From: Lysinibacillus sphaericus
GTDB taxonomy: Bacteria; Bacillota; Bacilli; Bacillales_A; Planococcaceae
DNA: 64,000 nucleotides
Assembly: GCF_006864135.1 (NCBI RefSeq)
Contig: NZ_SADV01000015.1
Coordinates: forward strand, 35,242-99,241
Direction of reading: 5' to 3'
Part shown: positions 48,134 through 58,285 of the stretch, one piece after another
Layout of the letters: the number at the start of each line of letters is the position of its first letter
Numbering within the stretch: position 1 is the stretch's first letter
Program-made: the position numbers and the translations under genes
Notes under the pieces: model-generated
The model's input: the letters and a program-made list of their open reading frames with translations, nothing else
The model's database searches: none
What the model was told of the DNA's origin: nothing

Positions 48134-48613
48134 ATGGATATAAAAGTAACAGCCGAAGTATATAGGTTAGGGATTATAATAGGTTTTTATACTGTTCAGG
48201 ATGTGATTAAATGGGCTGATAATGTTATTGAACGCCTTGATAATCCACCTTATGAAGTAATTGCAATCTCATTGTCTTCACAGGAAAAACCCATTGATGT
48301 CTGTTCGAAATTAAATTTGTTCAAAGGAGGCTTAAATAATGACGACCTTCCTTCTAAGATATTACTCGGACTGCTGAATGACTATTTTATTTCAAGCAAC
48401 AACTTATCAGATGTTTTTTCAATGTTATTTCGATTAAGTGACCATTTACAGTTAGAAGACAGTAATAAGTGGATAGAGGTTGAAATGAATTACTTATCGG
48501 ATGCTTTTTATTTAGCAGACCAAAATATATATGGTGATTTGAATGAAGTGGGTACCAATTTAAAGAATTATTTATCTCAGTTCGGAGATTATGTAAAATA
48601 TTTATCCATATAG
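48134..48613 (+). CDS. Hypothetical soluble protein
   Basis: 159 aa, not recognised. N-terminus VTAEVYRLGIIIGFYTVQDVIKWADNVIERLDNPPYEVIAISLSS, then mixed helical sequence with many acidic residues, no signal peptide and no membrane helix. Size and composition are like immunity/Imm-type or DUF2247-like small proteins of Bacilli, but I cannot show membership. Good GGAGT site before ATG 48134. The 380 bp upstream (47753-48133) show no gene. Confidence 0.7.
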   Translation: MDIKVTAEVYRLGIIIGFYTVQDVIKWADNVIERLDNPPYEVIAISLSSQEKPIDVCSKLNLFKGGLNNDDLPSKILLGLLNDYFISSNNLSDVFSMLFRLSDHLQLEDSNKWIEVEMNYLSDAFYLADQNIYGDLNEVGTNLKNYLSQFGDYVKYLSI

Positions 48614-48730
48614 CGGCATTTATGAACCATTGAGTTGTAATATGATTGGGAAACCATTTCCCTAAAATTCATTAAAAAAAAACATTAACACAGTCTATAA
48701 AAATATCGTAGTTCAAATGGAGAGATTCAC

Positions 48731-49822
48731 TTGAAAATAATAGAGAGAACAATAATACTATCATGTGCAGCTATATTCCTATTCATTGTTTTTAAAGCCG
48801 TATATAATGGTGTACTGTCAAATAGATCTTTAATGAAACCACAAAGTTCAAATTATTATCAAATAATCGATAAAGATTTTAATAAAACAGTAGACGTACC
48901 TTTTACTGATATCACCTCATATAGGGGTAATGGTAACTATATTTATATGAGCGTAGATCAAGAGAGTCCTTCTCTTGATAATAAAATTGTTCAATACAAT
49001 CGCAAGACTCAAAAATACTCAACGATTTTTAACAGTCAATTCAAATTCCCCTCAGTTCAAGGGATAGAATTAAATGATAATTGGTTAGTATGGGTAGATG
49101 CCGATGAAAGTGGGGGGCAATTGAACCCATATTTTATGAATTTAAAGACGAAAAAAATTCAACCGTTGACAAAAGAAAATGAAGAAAACGTTACTAATGA
49201 TTTTCCCATTCTAATCGGAGACTATGCCACTTGGATTCGAATGGATAGAAAAGATGATAAAGCGGAAGTTATGCTTAAGAATCTCAGAACAGACGAAACA
49301 GTAAGTATATTTAATTTAAATAGCTTTACATATAGTTTGTCTGCAAAGGATGGAAAAATATTATTTACTGATAAAAAAGATCATTTTGGATACCTCTATT
49401 TATATGATGTGAAAAGTAAAGAAATAAAAGAATATAATAGTTCATATGAATTTATTGGTAGAGCAAGACTACTAAATGATCAACAATGGGTTTATCTAAC
49501 ATTTGACGACCCTTCTGAACCTTCAACTGCTGATGAAAAGCTAATTTTTTATGATGCTTTGACAAATCATACGCAAGAAGTTGTTTCGGATATTGATAGT
49601 GTAAGTGATCTTAACACTGATTTTAATAATCAACTATTTTTATATTTCAATGAAAATGAGTACTATAAACAATTTAGGATAAAGGATCATCTATTAGTTG
49701 AGGATGGCTGGTTAGAAATGCCTGATATTTTTAGATTTTCCGCTGAAAATGGTTTTTATATCTATAAATATGAACTAAATGAAAAAGGCAAATTAATAAT
49801 TCAAAGTCAGCTAACTAACTAA
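48731..49822 (+). CDS. Membrane-anchored beta-propeller-like hypothetical protein
   Basis: 363 aa. One N-terminal membrane anchor (IERTIILSCAAIFLFIVFKAVYNGVL) and a long extracytoplasmic part with repeated beta-strand segments of the TolB/WD-like kind (IVQYNRKTQKYSTIF, NWLVWVDADESGGQLNPYFMNLKTKKIQPLT, ILFTDKKDHFGYLYLYDVKSKEI). Each repeat has the K-i-l-f-T/W-d-...-l-y-l-y-d-v pattern of six-bladed propellers. TTG start at 48731 after GGAGAG. Function unknown. It follows the preceding hypothetical gene by about 115 bp. Confidence 0.7.
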   Translation: MKIIERTIILSCAAIFLFIVFKAVYNGVLSNRSLMKPQSSNYYQIIDKDFNKTVDVPFTDITSYRGNGNYIYMSVDQESPSLDNKIVQYNRKTQKYSTIFNSQFKFPSVQGIELNDNWLVWVDADESGGQLNPYFMNLKTKKIQPLTKENEENVTNDFPILIGDYATWIRMDRKDDKAEVMLKNLRTDETVSIFNLNSFTYSLSAKDGKILFTDKKDHFGYLYLYDVKSKEIKEYNSSYEFIGRARLLNDQQWVYLTFDDPSEPSTADEKLIFYDALTNHTQEVVSDIDSVSDLNTDFNNQLFLYFNENEYYKQFRIKDHLLVEDGWLEMPDIFRFSAENGFYIYKYELNEKGKLIIQSQLTN

Positions 49823-49825
49823 TAA

Positions 49826-49862
49826 AGGCTACCCCAATTAAAGAAAAATTGGGATGGCCTTC
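49826..49862. terminator. Bidirectional terminator
   Basis: AAGGC-CCCCAATT pairs with AATTGGG-GGCCTT, with T-rich DNA on the + side; between convergent propeller-like gene and glnA. Confidence 0.85.
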
Positions 49863-49902
49863 TTCTTTAGTTCAAAAAGGTGTTAGACCCAACACTCCCG
49901 TT

Positions 49903-51237
49903 CTAATACATTTTCAAATATTCTTCCCGCTCCCAATTATGGACGCGTGTGCGGTATTTATTCCATTCTATTTCTTTAGCAGCCGTGAATTTTTCAAAGA
50001 TATGATCTCCGAGTGCTTCACGTACGGTATGATCCATTTCTAGTTCAAGGAGTGCATATTCCAATGACGATGGGAGGTTGTCGATATTATTCAATTCACG
50101 TTCTGCTCGTGACATTTTATAAATATTGCGATCTACAGCATCTGGTGGTGTAAGATCTTTGCGAATGCCATCGAGCCCAGATGCTAAAATAACGGCCATT
50201 GCTAAATAAGGATTCGCTGCTGGATCGACAGAACGCAGCTCGATACGTGTTGATATTCCTCGTGAAGCTGGAATTCGAATAAGTGGTGATCGGTTTTGTG
50301 CAGACCATGCTACATAGCAAGGAGCCTCATAGCCCGGCACTAATCGTTTATAGGAATTAACAAGTGGGTTTGTTATTGCTGTAAAGCCGTGTACATGTTT
50401 TAGTATCCCTGCCATAAAGCTACGCGCCGTTTGGCTTAATTGCAATTGTGCACGTTCATCATAAAACGCATTTTTATCCCCTTCAAATAATGATAAGTTG
50501 AAATGCATTCCAGAACCGTTAACACCGAATAGTGGCTTTGGCATAAAGGTTGCATGCAGTCCATGCTGTGCAGCTATCGTTTTTACAACAAGTTTAAACG
50601 TTTGAATATTGTCACATGCTTCGATCGCACTTGCATATTTAAAGTCAATTTCATGTTGACCAGGTGCAACCTCATGGTGCGATGCCTCAATTTCAAAGCC
50701 CATTTCTTCTAACTCTAATACGATATCACGCCGACAGTTCTCCCCTAAGTCAGTCGGGGCTAAGTCGAAGTACCCGCCACTATCATTCAACTCAAGTGTT
50801 GGCTGCCCCTTTTCATCTACCTTAAATAAGAAAAATTCTGGCTCTGGCCCTAAATTAAATGAGCTAAAACCTAATTCCTCCATCTCCTTTAAAACTCTCT
50901 TCAAATTGGAACGTGGATCACCTTCAAATGGTGTACTATCTGGTCTAACAATATCACAGATAAAACGAGCCACCTTACCTTTTTCAGCCGTCCAAGGAAA
51001 AATAACGAAAGTATCAAGGTCAGGGCTCAAGTACATATCTGATTCCTCAATGCGTACAAAACCTTCAATTGATGAACCATCGAACATAATTTTATTGTCC
51101 AATGCTTTTTCTAATTGACTAACTGGTACTTCAACGTTTTTTATTGTTCCTAATATATCAGTAAATTGTAGGCGAATAAATTTTACATTTTCTTCCTTGA
51201 CGCGGTATTTAATATCTTCTTTTGTATAACGTTCCAT
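49903..51237 (-). CDS. glnA: Type I glutamine synthetase
   Basis: 444 aa; ATP-dependent amidation of glutamate. Seen: [41 protein letters not shown], the metal-binding [22 protein letters not shown], the [14 protein letters not shown] and [19 protein letters not shown] loops, and C-terminal [11 protein letters not shown]. Full-length and apparently intact. Unlike Bacillus subtilis there is no glnR next to it; the gene stands alone, so this may be an additional GS copy or have moved from glnR. GGAGTGG precedes the ATG. No GlnR box was identified with confidence in 51238-51597. Confidence 0.95.
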   Translation of the reverse strand: MERYTKEDIKYRVKEENVKFIRLQFTDILGTIKNVEVPVSQLEKALDNKIMFDGSSIEGFVRIEESDMYLSPDLDTFVIFPWTAEKGKVARFICDIVRPDSTPFEGDPRSNLKRVLKEMEELGFSSFNLGPEPEFFLFKVDEKGQPTLELNDSGGYFDLAPTDLGENCRRDIVLELEEMGFEIEASHHEVAPGQHEIDFKYASAIEACDNIQTFKLVVKTIAAQHGLHATFMPKPLFGVNGSGMHFNLSLFEGDKNAFYDERAQLQLSQTARSFMAGILKHVHGFTAITNPLVNSYKRLVPGYEAPCYVAWSAQNRSPLIRIPASRGISTRIELRSVDPAANPYLAMAVILASGLDGIRKDLTPPDAVDRNIYKMSRAERELNNIDNLPSSLEYALLELEMDHTVREALGDHIFEKFTAAKEIEWNKYRTRVHNWEREEYLKMY

Positions 51238-51559
51238 TCTTCACCACTCCAATGTAATTTTAATTAACACAATTCTTTTATAACTGTTTTTAAAATACAT
51301 TAAAAAGATGGAAAACGCAATATTCATGTGAGGTTTTATTACATACATTTTATCGAATATATTAATCTTTTTTTCAGATAGATAGAAAGCCCCTTTTACT
51401 TACGCGACAGTTTCTATCCAAAAGCGGGAGACGCTCTGCAGATGTTTGAACACCCGCTGAAAAGTAAATTCAAAAGCGTATACATCTCACCACCTATCAA
51501 GACGGGAGACTTCCGTACCTATCGCTACGCTTTCGGTACAAAAAACAGAAATTAAAAAT

Positions 51560-51590
51560 AGGTTGCATCCCTTCAAACGGAACGCAACCT
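51560..51590 (-). terminator. Terminator of NSS transporter gene
   Basis: AGGTTGC at 51560-51566 and GCAACCT at 51584-51590 with an inner CC/GG; on the minus strand followed by ATTTTTAA. The rest of 51238-51559 holds no gene. Confidence 0.8.
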
Positions 51591-51597
51591 ACTCACT

Positions 51598-52944
51598 TTA
51601 ATATTGTAAAAGCATATTTACAAACACAACGATAATCACAAAAGGTACTACTATTAACATCAGTAATCGATACGTTGAATAGAACCCCTGCCCCATTTGA
51701 CTTCCTATTAATAATTCCTTCTTCACAAATTCTTTATCAACTACATACGCAATAAAGATAGCAATCAATAAGTTACCTAACGGAAGCATTAAATTAGAAA
51801 CTAAAAAGTCAGTTGCATCAAAAATCGTTTTTCCAAAAATTGATACATCAGCTAATGTACTTGATGAAAGCGCTGCAGGAATCGCCGCAATAAAGACTAC
51901 TACACCTAGTAGCATCGTCAATGCAGAACGAGACATACGTCCCTTCTCCATAAATGCCGCTACAATAATTTCATACAAACTGAATGAAGAAGTTAACGTT
52001 GCGAATAAAAATAATAATAAAAACATCGCTAAGAATATTTCACCAAATGGCATTTGACTAAATGCTGTTGGCAAAACCATAAACAGTAAGCCGGGTCCAG
52101 ATGCTGGTTCTAAATCAAAAGCAAATACAACTGGGAAAATTGCTAATCCTGCTAAAAACGATACAAGCACAGTGAGAAGAACAACGGAGCCTGCGGAATT
52201 AGGTAAGCTCACATCTTTCTTTAAATAGGAGCTGTACGTCACAAGACAAGAAAACCCTACCGCTAAGCCAAAGAAGGACTGTCCTAACGCTTCTAATATA
52301 GCCTTTCCAGTTATATTGGAAAAGTCAGGCCATAAGAAGAATTTAACCCCCTCCATTGCTCCATCTAATGTTAAAGCCCTCGCAACAAGCACAATAAACA
52401 TAATAAATAATAAAGGCATCATCCACTTATTGGCTTTTTCTATACCATTTTGCACACCAAGTGAAATAACTAATACATTTACTAGCGTAAACAGCCCTAA
52501 ACCTAGTAATGTAATCCAAGGTGTTCCTACAATCTTTGCAAATAGTTCACTAGGATCAACGGAAGGATCAATAACAGCCCCAGTCACACCAAGGCCACTA
52601 TATATAAAAATCCAACCCCCTACAACACTGTAAAAACTTAATAATAGAAAACAGCCGAGCACACCCATACGACCAACCCAAGCCCAACCTGTTTTCCTAG
52701 GTGCAATTTTTTTATAAGCAGTCACAGCCTCAGACTGTGTACCACGTCCTAAAATATATTCTGATAATAACATCGGTAAACCAATCAACAATGTAAATAG
52801 AACAAAAATTAGGAAAAACGCTCCCCCGCCACTTTGTCCAGTAACATATGGAAGCTTCCAAATTGCCCCCAGTCCGATTGCAGCTCCAGCCGATGCTAAA
52901 ATAAAGCCTAGTTTACTAGACCATTGACTCTTTTTTTCACTCAT
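51598..52944 (-). CDS. Sodium-dependent amino acid transporter (NSS/SNF family)
   Basis: About 448 aa with eleven to twelve membrane helices. Helix 1 SKLGFILASAGAAIGLGAIWKLPYVTGQSGGGAFFLIF carries the unwound GLGAIW..P region that binds Na+ and substrate in LeuT/MhsT. Length fits bacterial NSS members. ATG 52944 is chosen for its GAGGAG site; a TTG at 52971 in the same frame is less likely. Substrate probably a hydrophobic amino acid, unproven. Confidence 0.92.
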   Translation of the reverse strand: MSEKKSQWSSKLGFILASAGAAIGLGAIWKLPYVTGQSGGGAFFLIFVLFTLLIGLPMLLSEYILGRGTQSEAVTAYKKIAPRKTGWAWVGRMGVLGCFLLLSFYSVVGGWIFIYSGLGVTGAVIDPSVDPSELFAKIVGTPWITLLGLGLFTLVNVLVISLGVQNGIEKANKWMMPLLFIMFIVLVARALTLDGAMEGVKFFLWPDFSNITGKAILEALGQSFFGLAVGFSCLVTYSSYLKKDVSLPNSAGSVVLLTVLVSFLAGLAIFPVVFAFDLEPASGPGLLFMVLPTAFSQMPFGEIFLAMFLLLFLFATLTSSFSLYEIIVAAFMEKGRMSRSALTMLLGVVVFIAAIPAALSSSTLADVSIFGKTIFDATDFLVSNLMLPLGNLLIAIFIAYVVDKEFVKKELLIGSQMGQGFYSTYRLLMLIVVPFVIIVVFVNMLLQY

Positions 52945-53645
52945 CTCTTCAAACTCCTCTAACTTACTCAACTCTTCCTTATTCTACAATAAAATAATAC
53001 ACTCGACTAGATTAATTCTATATGTTACTTTTACGTAATATTATCCAACATCTCAACCATTCTACATAAAAAAACCTCGAAATTCTGATACTAGTATTAC
53101 AACCTATTTACCTGTATATGATTACATAGTTTCTATCATGCGATATAGTGTAATGGGTGCGTTTGTAAGAGTGTTTGTAGGCTGGGGGTTAGGTAGAAGA
53201 ACCTCAGAGGATAAACAATGAATTAAATCACACATCAATCTGTGGGCTTGTGCGTAAAATTACACACAAGTCCTTTTGTTATACTTTCTCAATCACAGCT
53301 TAACAAAAGACTTTGTAGCTCCCATCAAGCAATCTGTGTCAATGAATTTAGTTATGAAAGGTTCGAGGAGTGTCAAGAAAGGATTTATTAAACATAAAAG
53401 AGAAAAGATGACTACTCTGTAAGATTAAGTACAAGTAATTGTACATGAAGTCTTATTTAATAGTGTTTAACTTATAATGTTGCACATTTAATAAAAATGC
53501 ACATTACTAAATGCTTTAATTTAGTGGTGTGCTATTTTATTTTGCAATCTTTCTCATTTAGATTTGTTAAAAGACTGAACATTTTACAATAACGAAAAAA
53601 GACATTAACATAAGAACGTTCGTTCTTTTTGAGGGAGGTTAATAA
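52945..53645. other. Gap with terminator-like hairpin and recombinase promoter
   Basis: No gene is supported over about 700 bp. A hairpin CTTGTGC/CACACAAG with TTTTGTT follows near 53246-53282. The last 65 bp contain a promoter-like pair, TTTACA (53583-53588) and TAACAT (53606-53611) with a 17-bp spacer, reading into the recombinase. The left end of the mobile element should be in this gap, but I could not define it. Confidence 0.5.
53613..53626 (+). promoter_or_regulatory. LexA-like operator at tnpA promoter
   Basis: AGAACGTTCGTTCT contains the GAAC-N4-GTTC core of the Gram-positive LexA box (consensus CGAACN4GTTCG), lacking only the outer C and G. It sits just after the -10 element and 20 nt before the recombinase start, where a repressor would block transcription. 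Confidence 0.5.
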
Positions 53646-54983
53646 TTGTATTGGTTTGAATATTGTCCTAAACATATCGAAAGTAAGTATGAGCTACTTG
53701 TATTTAAAGAAAATCACCCCTTTCTACCTTTAACAGATTACTACCATGACTGTTTAGGAAGAATAGACAAAAGTTCTGCAATATCCTATTTGAATTGTCT
53801 ACTTCCATTTTTTAAATGGTTAGAGAAAGAAAGCAACTATCAAGGAGAGAAAGTGCAATGGAATGATCCAGAAGAAAAAATACGTGTTGTGGTTGAAGAT
53901 TATTTGATGTATGAAATGAAGTGTAAGATTCGTGATAAAGACACATTTCGCTTTGTAAATTTAACTAGTAAAAGTCCTAATACGATAAGTCGTTTTTTAT
54001 CGGCATTAAAATCTTTTTATAAGGCTATGATTCGTTTGAAACGGTATCCGTATAGTAATCCATTAATAGATGGTCAAACTCTCTTGCACAGCTATAAAGT
54101 TGAGATAAAGGGTGTTCGAGATGATAAGCCAAGAATGCCTTCAATTGCAGGTACAGAAGAAGTTATCCCTCATAGAAGATTAACGGATTCCTATTTTAAA
54201 ATTATCAATGAAGAATGGCAACCACAAATTATTGATGATATAGATCTACCTTATCAAGTATATCAAGCTGGAAAAAAAGCAAGTTGGTCACTTCGTGAAA
54301 TGGTGATAGCTCGTATGCTATTTGAAACAGGTGCAAGAGCCTCAGAAATTATTGAATTAACAGTTGGTGATTACCGCAAACGTAAAAGTCATCAAGAATT
54401 TATTACCTTCAATAAGGGGAGTCATGGTAGAAAAATAAAGTTTATACGTGTTAGCAAAGATACGGTGAAAAGATTGTTTCACTACATAGATACTGAAAGA
54501 AAACTCTTTGATGAGAATCATTTAAATTTTGAACAATTACCTGATGATGCCCCTATCTTTTTATCATTAAATGGAACACCTCTTACTTATCACGCTTGGT
54601 ACTACCACTGGAATCGAGCAATGAAGAGTAATGAACTAAGTTTAAATCCACATAAAGCAAGGCATTGGTTCGTTACTTCTCGATTACAAGAGATTTATAA
54701 CGTTGCACAAAATGAAACAGAAATTCATCAACGAAAAAACGAGCTGATTAAATATATGAAGTGGAAAAATCCAGATACGATGAATGTGTATGAGCATCAT
54801 TTTGATGAAACGAAACATCGAGAAGCTCATGAGAATATGTTGGAGCAAATGCAGAAAAATGAAGAGGATTTTATTAAACAAAAATCTTTGAAGAAATCAA
54901 AACCAAAGCTTGAAGTCATTGAATCATCTATCATCGAAAACTTTGACGAAGATTTAAAAGAATTGTTAGAAGGGTTGGAATAA
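53646..54983 (+). CDS. Tyrosine recombinase TnpA of Tn554-like element
   Basis: 445 aa. SAM-like N-terminal core-binding half (residues about 40-150) and a catalytic half with Arg in MLFETGARASEIIEL, HxxR in NPHKARHWFVT and the nucleophile Tyr in NPDTMNVYEHHFD. Larger than TnpA of Tn554 (about 360 aa). TTG start after GAGGGAGG. The second recombinase begins 2 bp past its stop. Appears intact, whereas its two partner genes are split. Confidence 0.88.
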   Translation: MYWFEYCPKHIESKYELLVFKENHPFLPLTDYYHDCLGRIDKSSAISYLNCLLPFFKWLEKESNYQGEKVQWNDPEEKIRVVVEDYLMYEMKCKIRDKDTFRFVNLTSKSPNTISRFLSALKSFYKAMIRLKRYPYSNPLIDGQTLLHSYKVEIKGVRDDKPRMPSIAGTEEVIPHRRLTDSYFKIINEEWQPQIIDDIDLPYQVYQAGKKASWSLREMVIARMLFETGARASEIIELTVGDYRKRKSHQEFITFNKGSHGRKIKFIRVSKDTVKRLFHYIDTERKLFDENHLNFEQLPDDAPIFLSLNGTPLTYHAWYYHWNRAMKSNELSLNPHKARHWFVTSRLQEIYNVAQNETEIHQRKNELIKYMKWKNPDTMNVYEHHFDETKHREAHENMLEQMQKNEEDFIKQKSLKKSKPKLEVIESSIIENFDEDLKELLEGLE

Positions 54984-54985
54984 AC

Positions 54986-56636
54986 TTGGATGAAATAACG
55001 CAGTCAAGACCTAAAACAGAATGGTACGATAAAATGCTTGGGCAAATGGATACTCGATTAATGTGTCTACAAAATAATAAAGTTGAATTTTTAATTGATA
55101 AATTAGACGAACGGGTGCTTAAATATCTGTATAACAACTGCTTAACTTTCGATTGGAAAAATCAATTGTTTCTTATAGCTTTAATTGGAGTAGCCAGGAA
55201 TACTGACAATCACAGTATATTGACTGTAGTAAAAAGATTTCATCCAAGATTCAAAGATATTTTTAGAGAATATAACATTACTTCATTTTCAGATTTCGAG
55301 CCGGAAATTCATTTATACAAATATTTACAAGGTAAGATTTGTGCTAATTCTTCTAACCATATGAAAATGTCATTAATAAAAGAATATAAATCATCTGAAT
55401 ACTATACTGAAAAGTGGATTAATAATAATCTTCCTACAGATGAACAACAATATTATAAAAAGTTTTTATTACCACCCTTTTCATATGATAGTAGAGAGTT
55501 TACCTTTACTAAATTAGCCAAAGAACAAGCCCAAAACACTCGTAAGGATGAAACAGACGCTATTGTGCCACATCTTGCAACAATACGTGCAGAAGCAAAT
55601 CTACGATGGAATCAAATGAAGAGATTGCGAGATGCATTTCATCAACAAATAAGGGTGATAGAAACCGATTCACTATCATTACCGATTGAATTTTCTTATG
55701 CAGAACCAAAACGTATTGGGGAAGTATTTTATTTTCGCTTATGGGACAAACCTTCCTTTGTACTAAACCATCAAAAGGATTTTTCAGATATTATTATAAA
55801 GCAAGCGACAGAAAAAAAATCGACTTATTCTGATGAAAATAATGCTTATTTCCTTGAGTTTATTCGTGCTGAATCAAAAGAGAGTGATTCAGTAGCAGAA
55901 GGTTTTTGGTTTAATGAATTAATTGAGCAGAATGTTATAGGAATGTGGTCAAGAAACAGACACATTGAAGAACATAAGAAAATTTTAAATTTCTTGTCTT
56001 TATGGGGATACAAGTCTGAAAATGAGCAAAAACCCTCTCCGTTTTTTTCACAACATAAAGGAATACTAACACCTTCACAATTTATCGCTTTACACAAAGA
56101 CAAAGCAGAAGGCTTACTAATAGATGTAGAACCGTTTTATGTGGCTTGTACATTTGGATTATTAGCCATCGACATTTTAACAACAACAGGTGCAAGACTG
56201 AACGAATTACTTCAAATTAGTAATACAAAAGAATGTATTGAGGTTAAGAAAATTAATAAAAAGCTTCATTACTCCTATAAAGCTATTCCTAAAGGAAGTG
56301 ATTCATTAGAAAAATTTTATTTAAGTAAACAAACGATGGAACATATTCAAACGGTATCAAGGATGTTAAAAGCACATTATGACAGCGATAAAATTCCAAG
56401 TGTCCCATACAGCCATCTAAGAAAGCACTTATTCCCCACATCTATGCCTTATTATTTCCAATATGAAGGTAAAGCATTACAAGGAAATGCTTTATACAGT
56501 TCCATTCGATTTTTACTTCATGGATTATTATTTGAGAGGCAGAACGGAAAAGCTGTAACTATAAAAATACACCTATTACGTCATGCATTTGCGACAGAAG
56601 CTGTTCAACGTCAAAAAATGCCGATTGATATTGTGC
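54986..56636 (+). pseudogene. 5' part of tyrosine recombinase TnpB, cut by an inversion
   Basis: About 550 codons of a TnpB-like recombinase: long N-terminal domain, catalytic Arg in TTTGARLNELL and HxxR in HLLRHAFATEAVQRQK. After PIDIV (56633) the frame leaves the family and runs on to 56788 through antisense DNA of another gene. The missing end, with the second His and the Tyr nucleophile, lies on the opposite strand at 57321-56832. As it stands this copy lacks the nucleophile and should be inactive. Confidence 0.85.
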
Positions 56637-56866
56637 TCATACAGTTCTTCATTACGCTTAATGGTATTCATATGTATGCCTTTTCCTTTATCATCAAGGG
56701 CTTTCGAATGCTCACTAATGTTATGATAGGTTACAGGAATTCCTTGTGTGACAAGAAAGTCAATAGTTTGTATGCCAATAGAAACTGAACGCTTCTTACG
56801 TTGCTGATGTACTTTATCAAGCCACTGATGATTATCTAAATGGATTCCTTTTGGTGATTGGTTCAT
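56637..56866 (-). pseudogene. 5' part of DUF6262/TnpC-like gene inside the inverted segment
   Basis: Starts MNQSPKGIHLDNHQWLDKVH with RBS GAGAGGA, then QTIDFLVTQGIPVTYHNISE and KGKGIHMNTIKRNEELYE, the helical N-terminal domain of TnpC/DUF6262 proteins encoded after tnpB in Tn554-like elements. The family match ends at the inversion point (56636); its coiled-coil tail continues on the + strand from 57322. Overlaps the tnpB 3' part by 35 bp, the usual gene arrangement. Confidence 0.78.
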
Positions 56867-57321
56867 AACTACGTTCCTCTCTATATTGCTTAATTAAATC
56901 AATCTCTTTCAATTCAATCTTAGCTTGCTTTGCCATCTCTTTCGCTTTCCGAACTTCGACCTCTAATCCCATTTGTTTAAATCGTTTTTCCATATCTTTT
57001 GATAATTGAATGATTTCTAATAATTCATCCTCTTGATCTGGTTCGGGTATTTTTGCTTTGCAGCCTAAACACTGCATTTTAGTGGGGCAAACATAATCTG
57101 TAACACAAGTACCACCTAATACTTTATTGAATACACCAACTTTTTCTGCGTGGACATCGAATTCTTTTTGTAACTCTTGTGGACTTCTTAAATATATATC
57201 ATCAATGTCTACATAACTTGAAATGACATCATGTAGCTCACTTACTGATTCTGCAATTTGTGTAGGTGTAGGAGCTGAATAATACCCTGTTACATTCAAA
57301 TCCTTCTGATGCAGCATTTTT
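56832..57321 (-). pseudogene. 3' part of TnpB recombinase, inverted
   Basis: About 161 codons beginning KMLHQKDLNVTGYYSAPTPT: the second catalytic His (LHQ) and nucleophile Tyr (GYYS) of the TnpB C-terminus, then a Cys cluster (CVTDYVCPTKMQCLGC) and coiled coil typical of TnpB tails. No start codon with a ribosome site; it continues the frame cut at 56636 once the segment is flipped. A one-base deficit in an A run (GCAAAAATG) at the join suggests some decay. Confidence 0.82.
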
Positions 57322-57565
57322 GCATTACAAAAAGCATAGTAGAACTTATAAAATAAAGAATGCTCGTAAAAAGCCGGAGAAGCCTTCTAAATTTGATGAA
57401 TCCACTTTAAGACGGATTTCCCCTGAACGAGATTTAAATAATGCTAGAAAGAAATATATGCAGCTTTCTAAAGAGGAATTAGTTAACCGTTTGATTGAAG
57501 TAGAACAATATGTTGCAGAAAATCAGAAGCGATGGGTTGCTAATCATTTTGAGCAGTTTAAATAG
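57322..57565 (+). pseudogene. 3' part of DUF6262/TnpC-like gene
   Basis: About 80 codons HYKKHSRTYKIKNARKKP ... EELVNRLIEVEQYVAENQKRW: a basic segment then a coiled coil, like TnpC C-termini. It has no proper start. Joined in frame to the minus-strand piece ending NEELYE it gives EELYEHYKKHSR and a protein of about 155 aa. Confidence 0.75.
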
Positions 57566-57588
57566 AGAGTTTATGAGATGCCCTGATT

Positions 57589-57622
57589 GCCTTGTTAGAT
57601 TGTTTTTAACAAGGCTACCTTA
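57589..57622 (+). terminator. Terminator at the end of the Tn554-like operon
   Basis: GCCTTGTTA at 57589-57597 pairs with TTAACAAGGC at 57606-57615, then TACCTTATTTTTT. Confidence 0.75.
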
Positions 57623-57873
57623 TTTTTTCAACGTTAAGAAATATGCAGGATTTTATTCAATAAAGTCGAGCATGCATCCATGAACGAAAAACCACTAAAA
57701 CATTGCTATGACTGACTTTTGAAGAGAGTGTATAAAATTATTTATAAACAATGTCCATAAGAAAAGCCACGAAATGTTGTTTTAACAATATTCGTAGCTT
57801 AATGGTGTATCTCCAAGCTTGCATTTGGGAACGTTTATTAGATTTATTTTGTTTACATTATAAATCCTTGTTG

Positions 57874-57894
57874 CACTAAAGCACCCCGTTAGTG
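57874..57894. repeat. Dispersed repeat arm (degenerate copy)
   Basis: CACTAAAGCACCCCGTTAGTG, a self-complementary arm (CACTAA/TTAGTG) of the repeat family seen at 58877, 60478, 62516, 63256 and 63800. The surrounding gap 57623-57997 contains no gene. Confidence 0.6.
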
Positions 57895-57997
57895 AAATAA
57901 GACTGTACAAAAACTCTTTTTGCCTAAAATTAAGATATTTCATTTTGACTCTACCTATAAACGACTTATGCGAATAATTAACAACTTCCCATTTTCT

Positions 57998-58285
57998 CTA
58001 TTTCATGTCGTGAGTTTTCATTTTATCCAGTTCCTTTTTTCTTTTCTCGTGAAGATACTTTCTACCTCCATTCCATTCTGCACATAGGAAAAGTATCCCT
58101 AATAATAGATAAAGGATAAAGCCCATATTACTTTCAATATGATTCGTTACAGACAGCCATGTCAAAAATACAATATATGCTACTGGTAAAATTGCTCCCC
58201 AATAGATATTGTTCCTAGTTGAAAAGAAGAATTGAACAGCTAAAATACCAGCAATAATAAAAACCCCATAAATACCAAATGACAT
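57998..58285 (-). CDS. Small membrane protein next to DUF2089 regulator
   Basis: 95 aa with three hydrophobic helices (GIYGVFIIAGILAVQFFFS, IYWGAILPVAYIVFLTWLSV, MGFILYLLLGILFLCAEW) and a basic cytosolic tail KYLHEKRKKELDKMK. Its ATG overlaps the upstream stop by 1 nt (TAATG). Such proteins are frequent partners of DUF2089 genes in Bacilli; the role is unknown. Confidence 0.75.
   Translation of the reverse strand: MSFGIYGVFIIAGILAVQFFFSTRNNIYWGAILPVAYIVFLTWLSVTNHIESNMGFILYLLLGILFLCAEWNGGRKYLHEKRKKELDKMKTHDMK

Noticed and set aside
56576..56866. Intact 96-aa gene on the minus strand
   Set aside because: Its last 20 or so codons are antisense to the tnpB HxxR region beyond the inversion point; only 56637-56866 belongs to the TnpC-like family.
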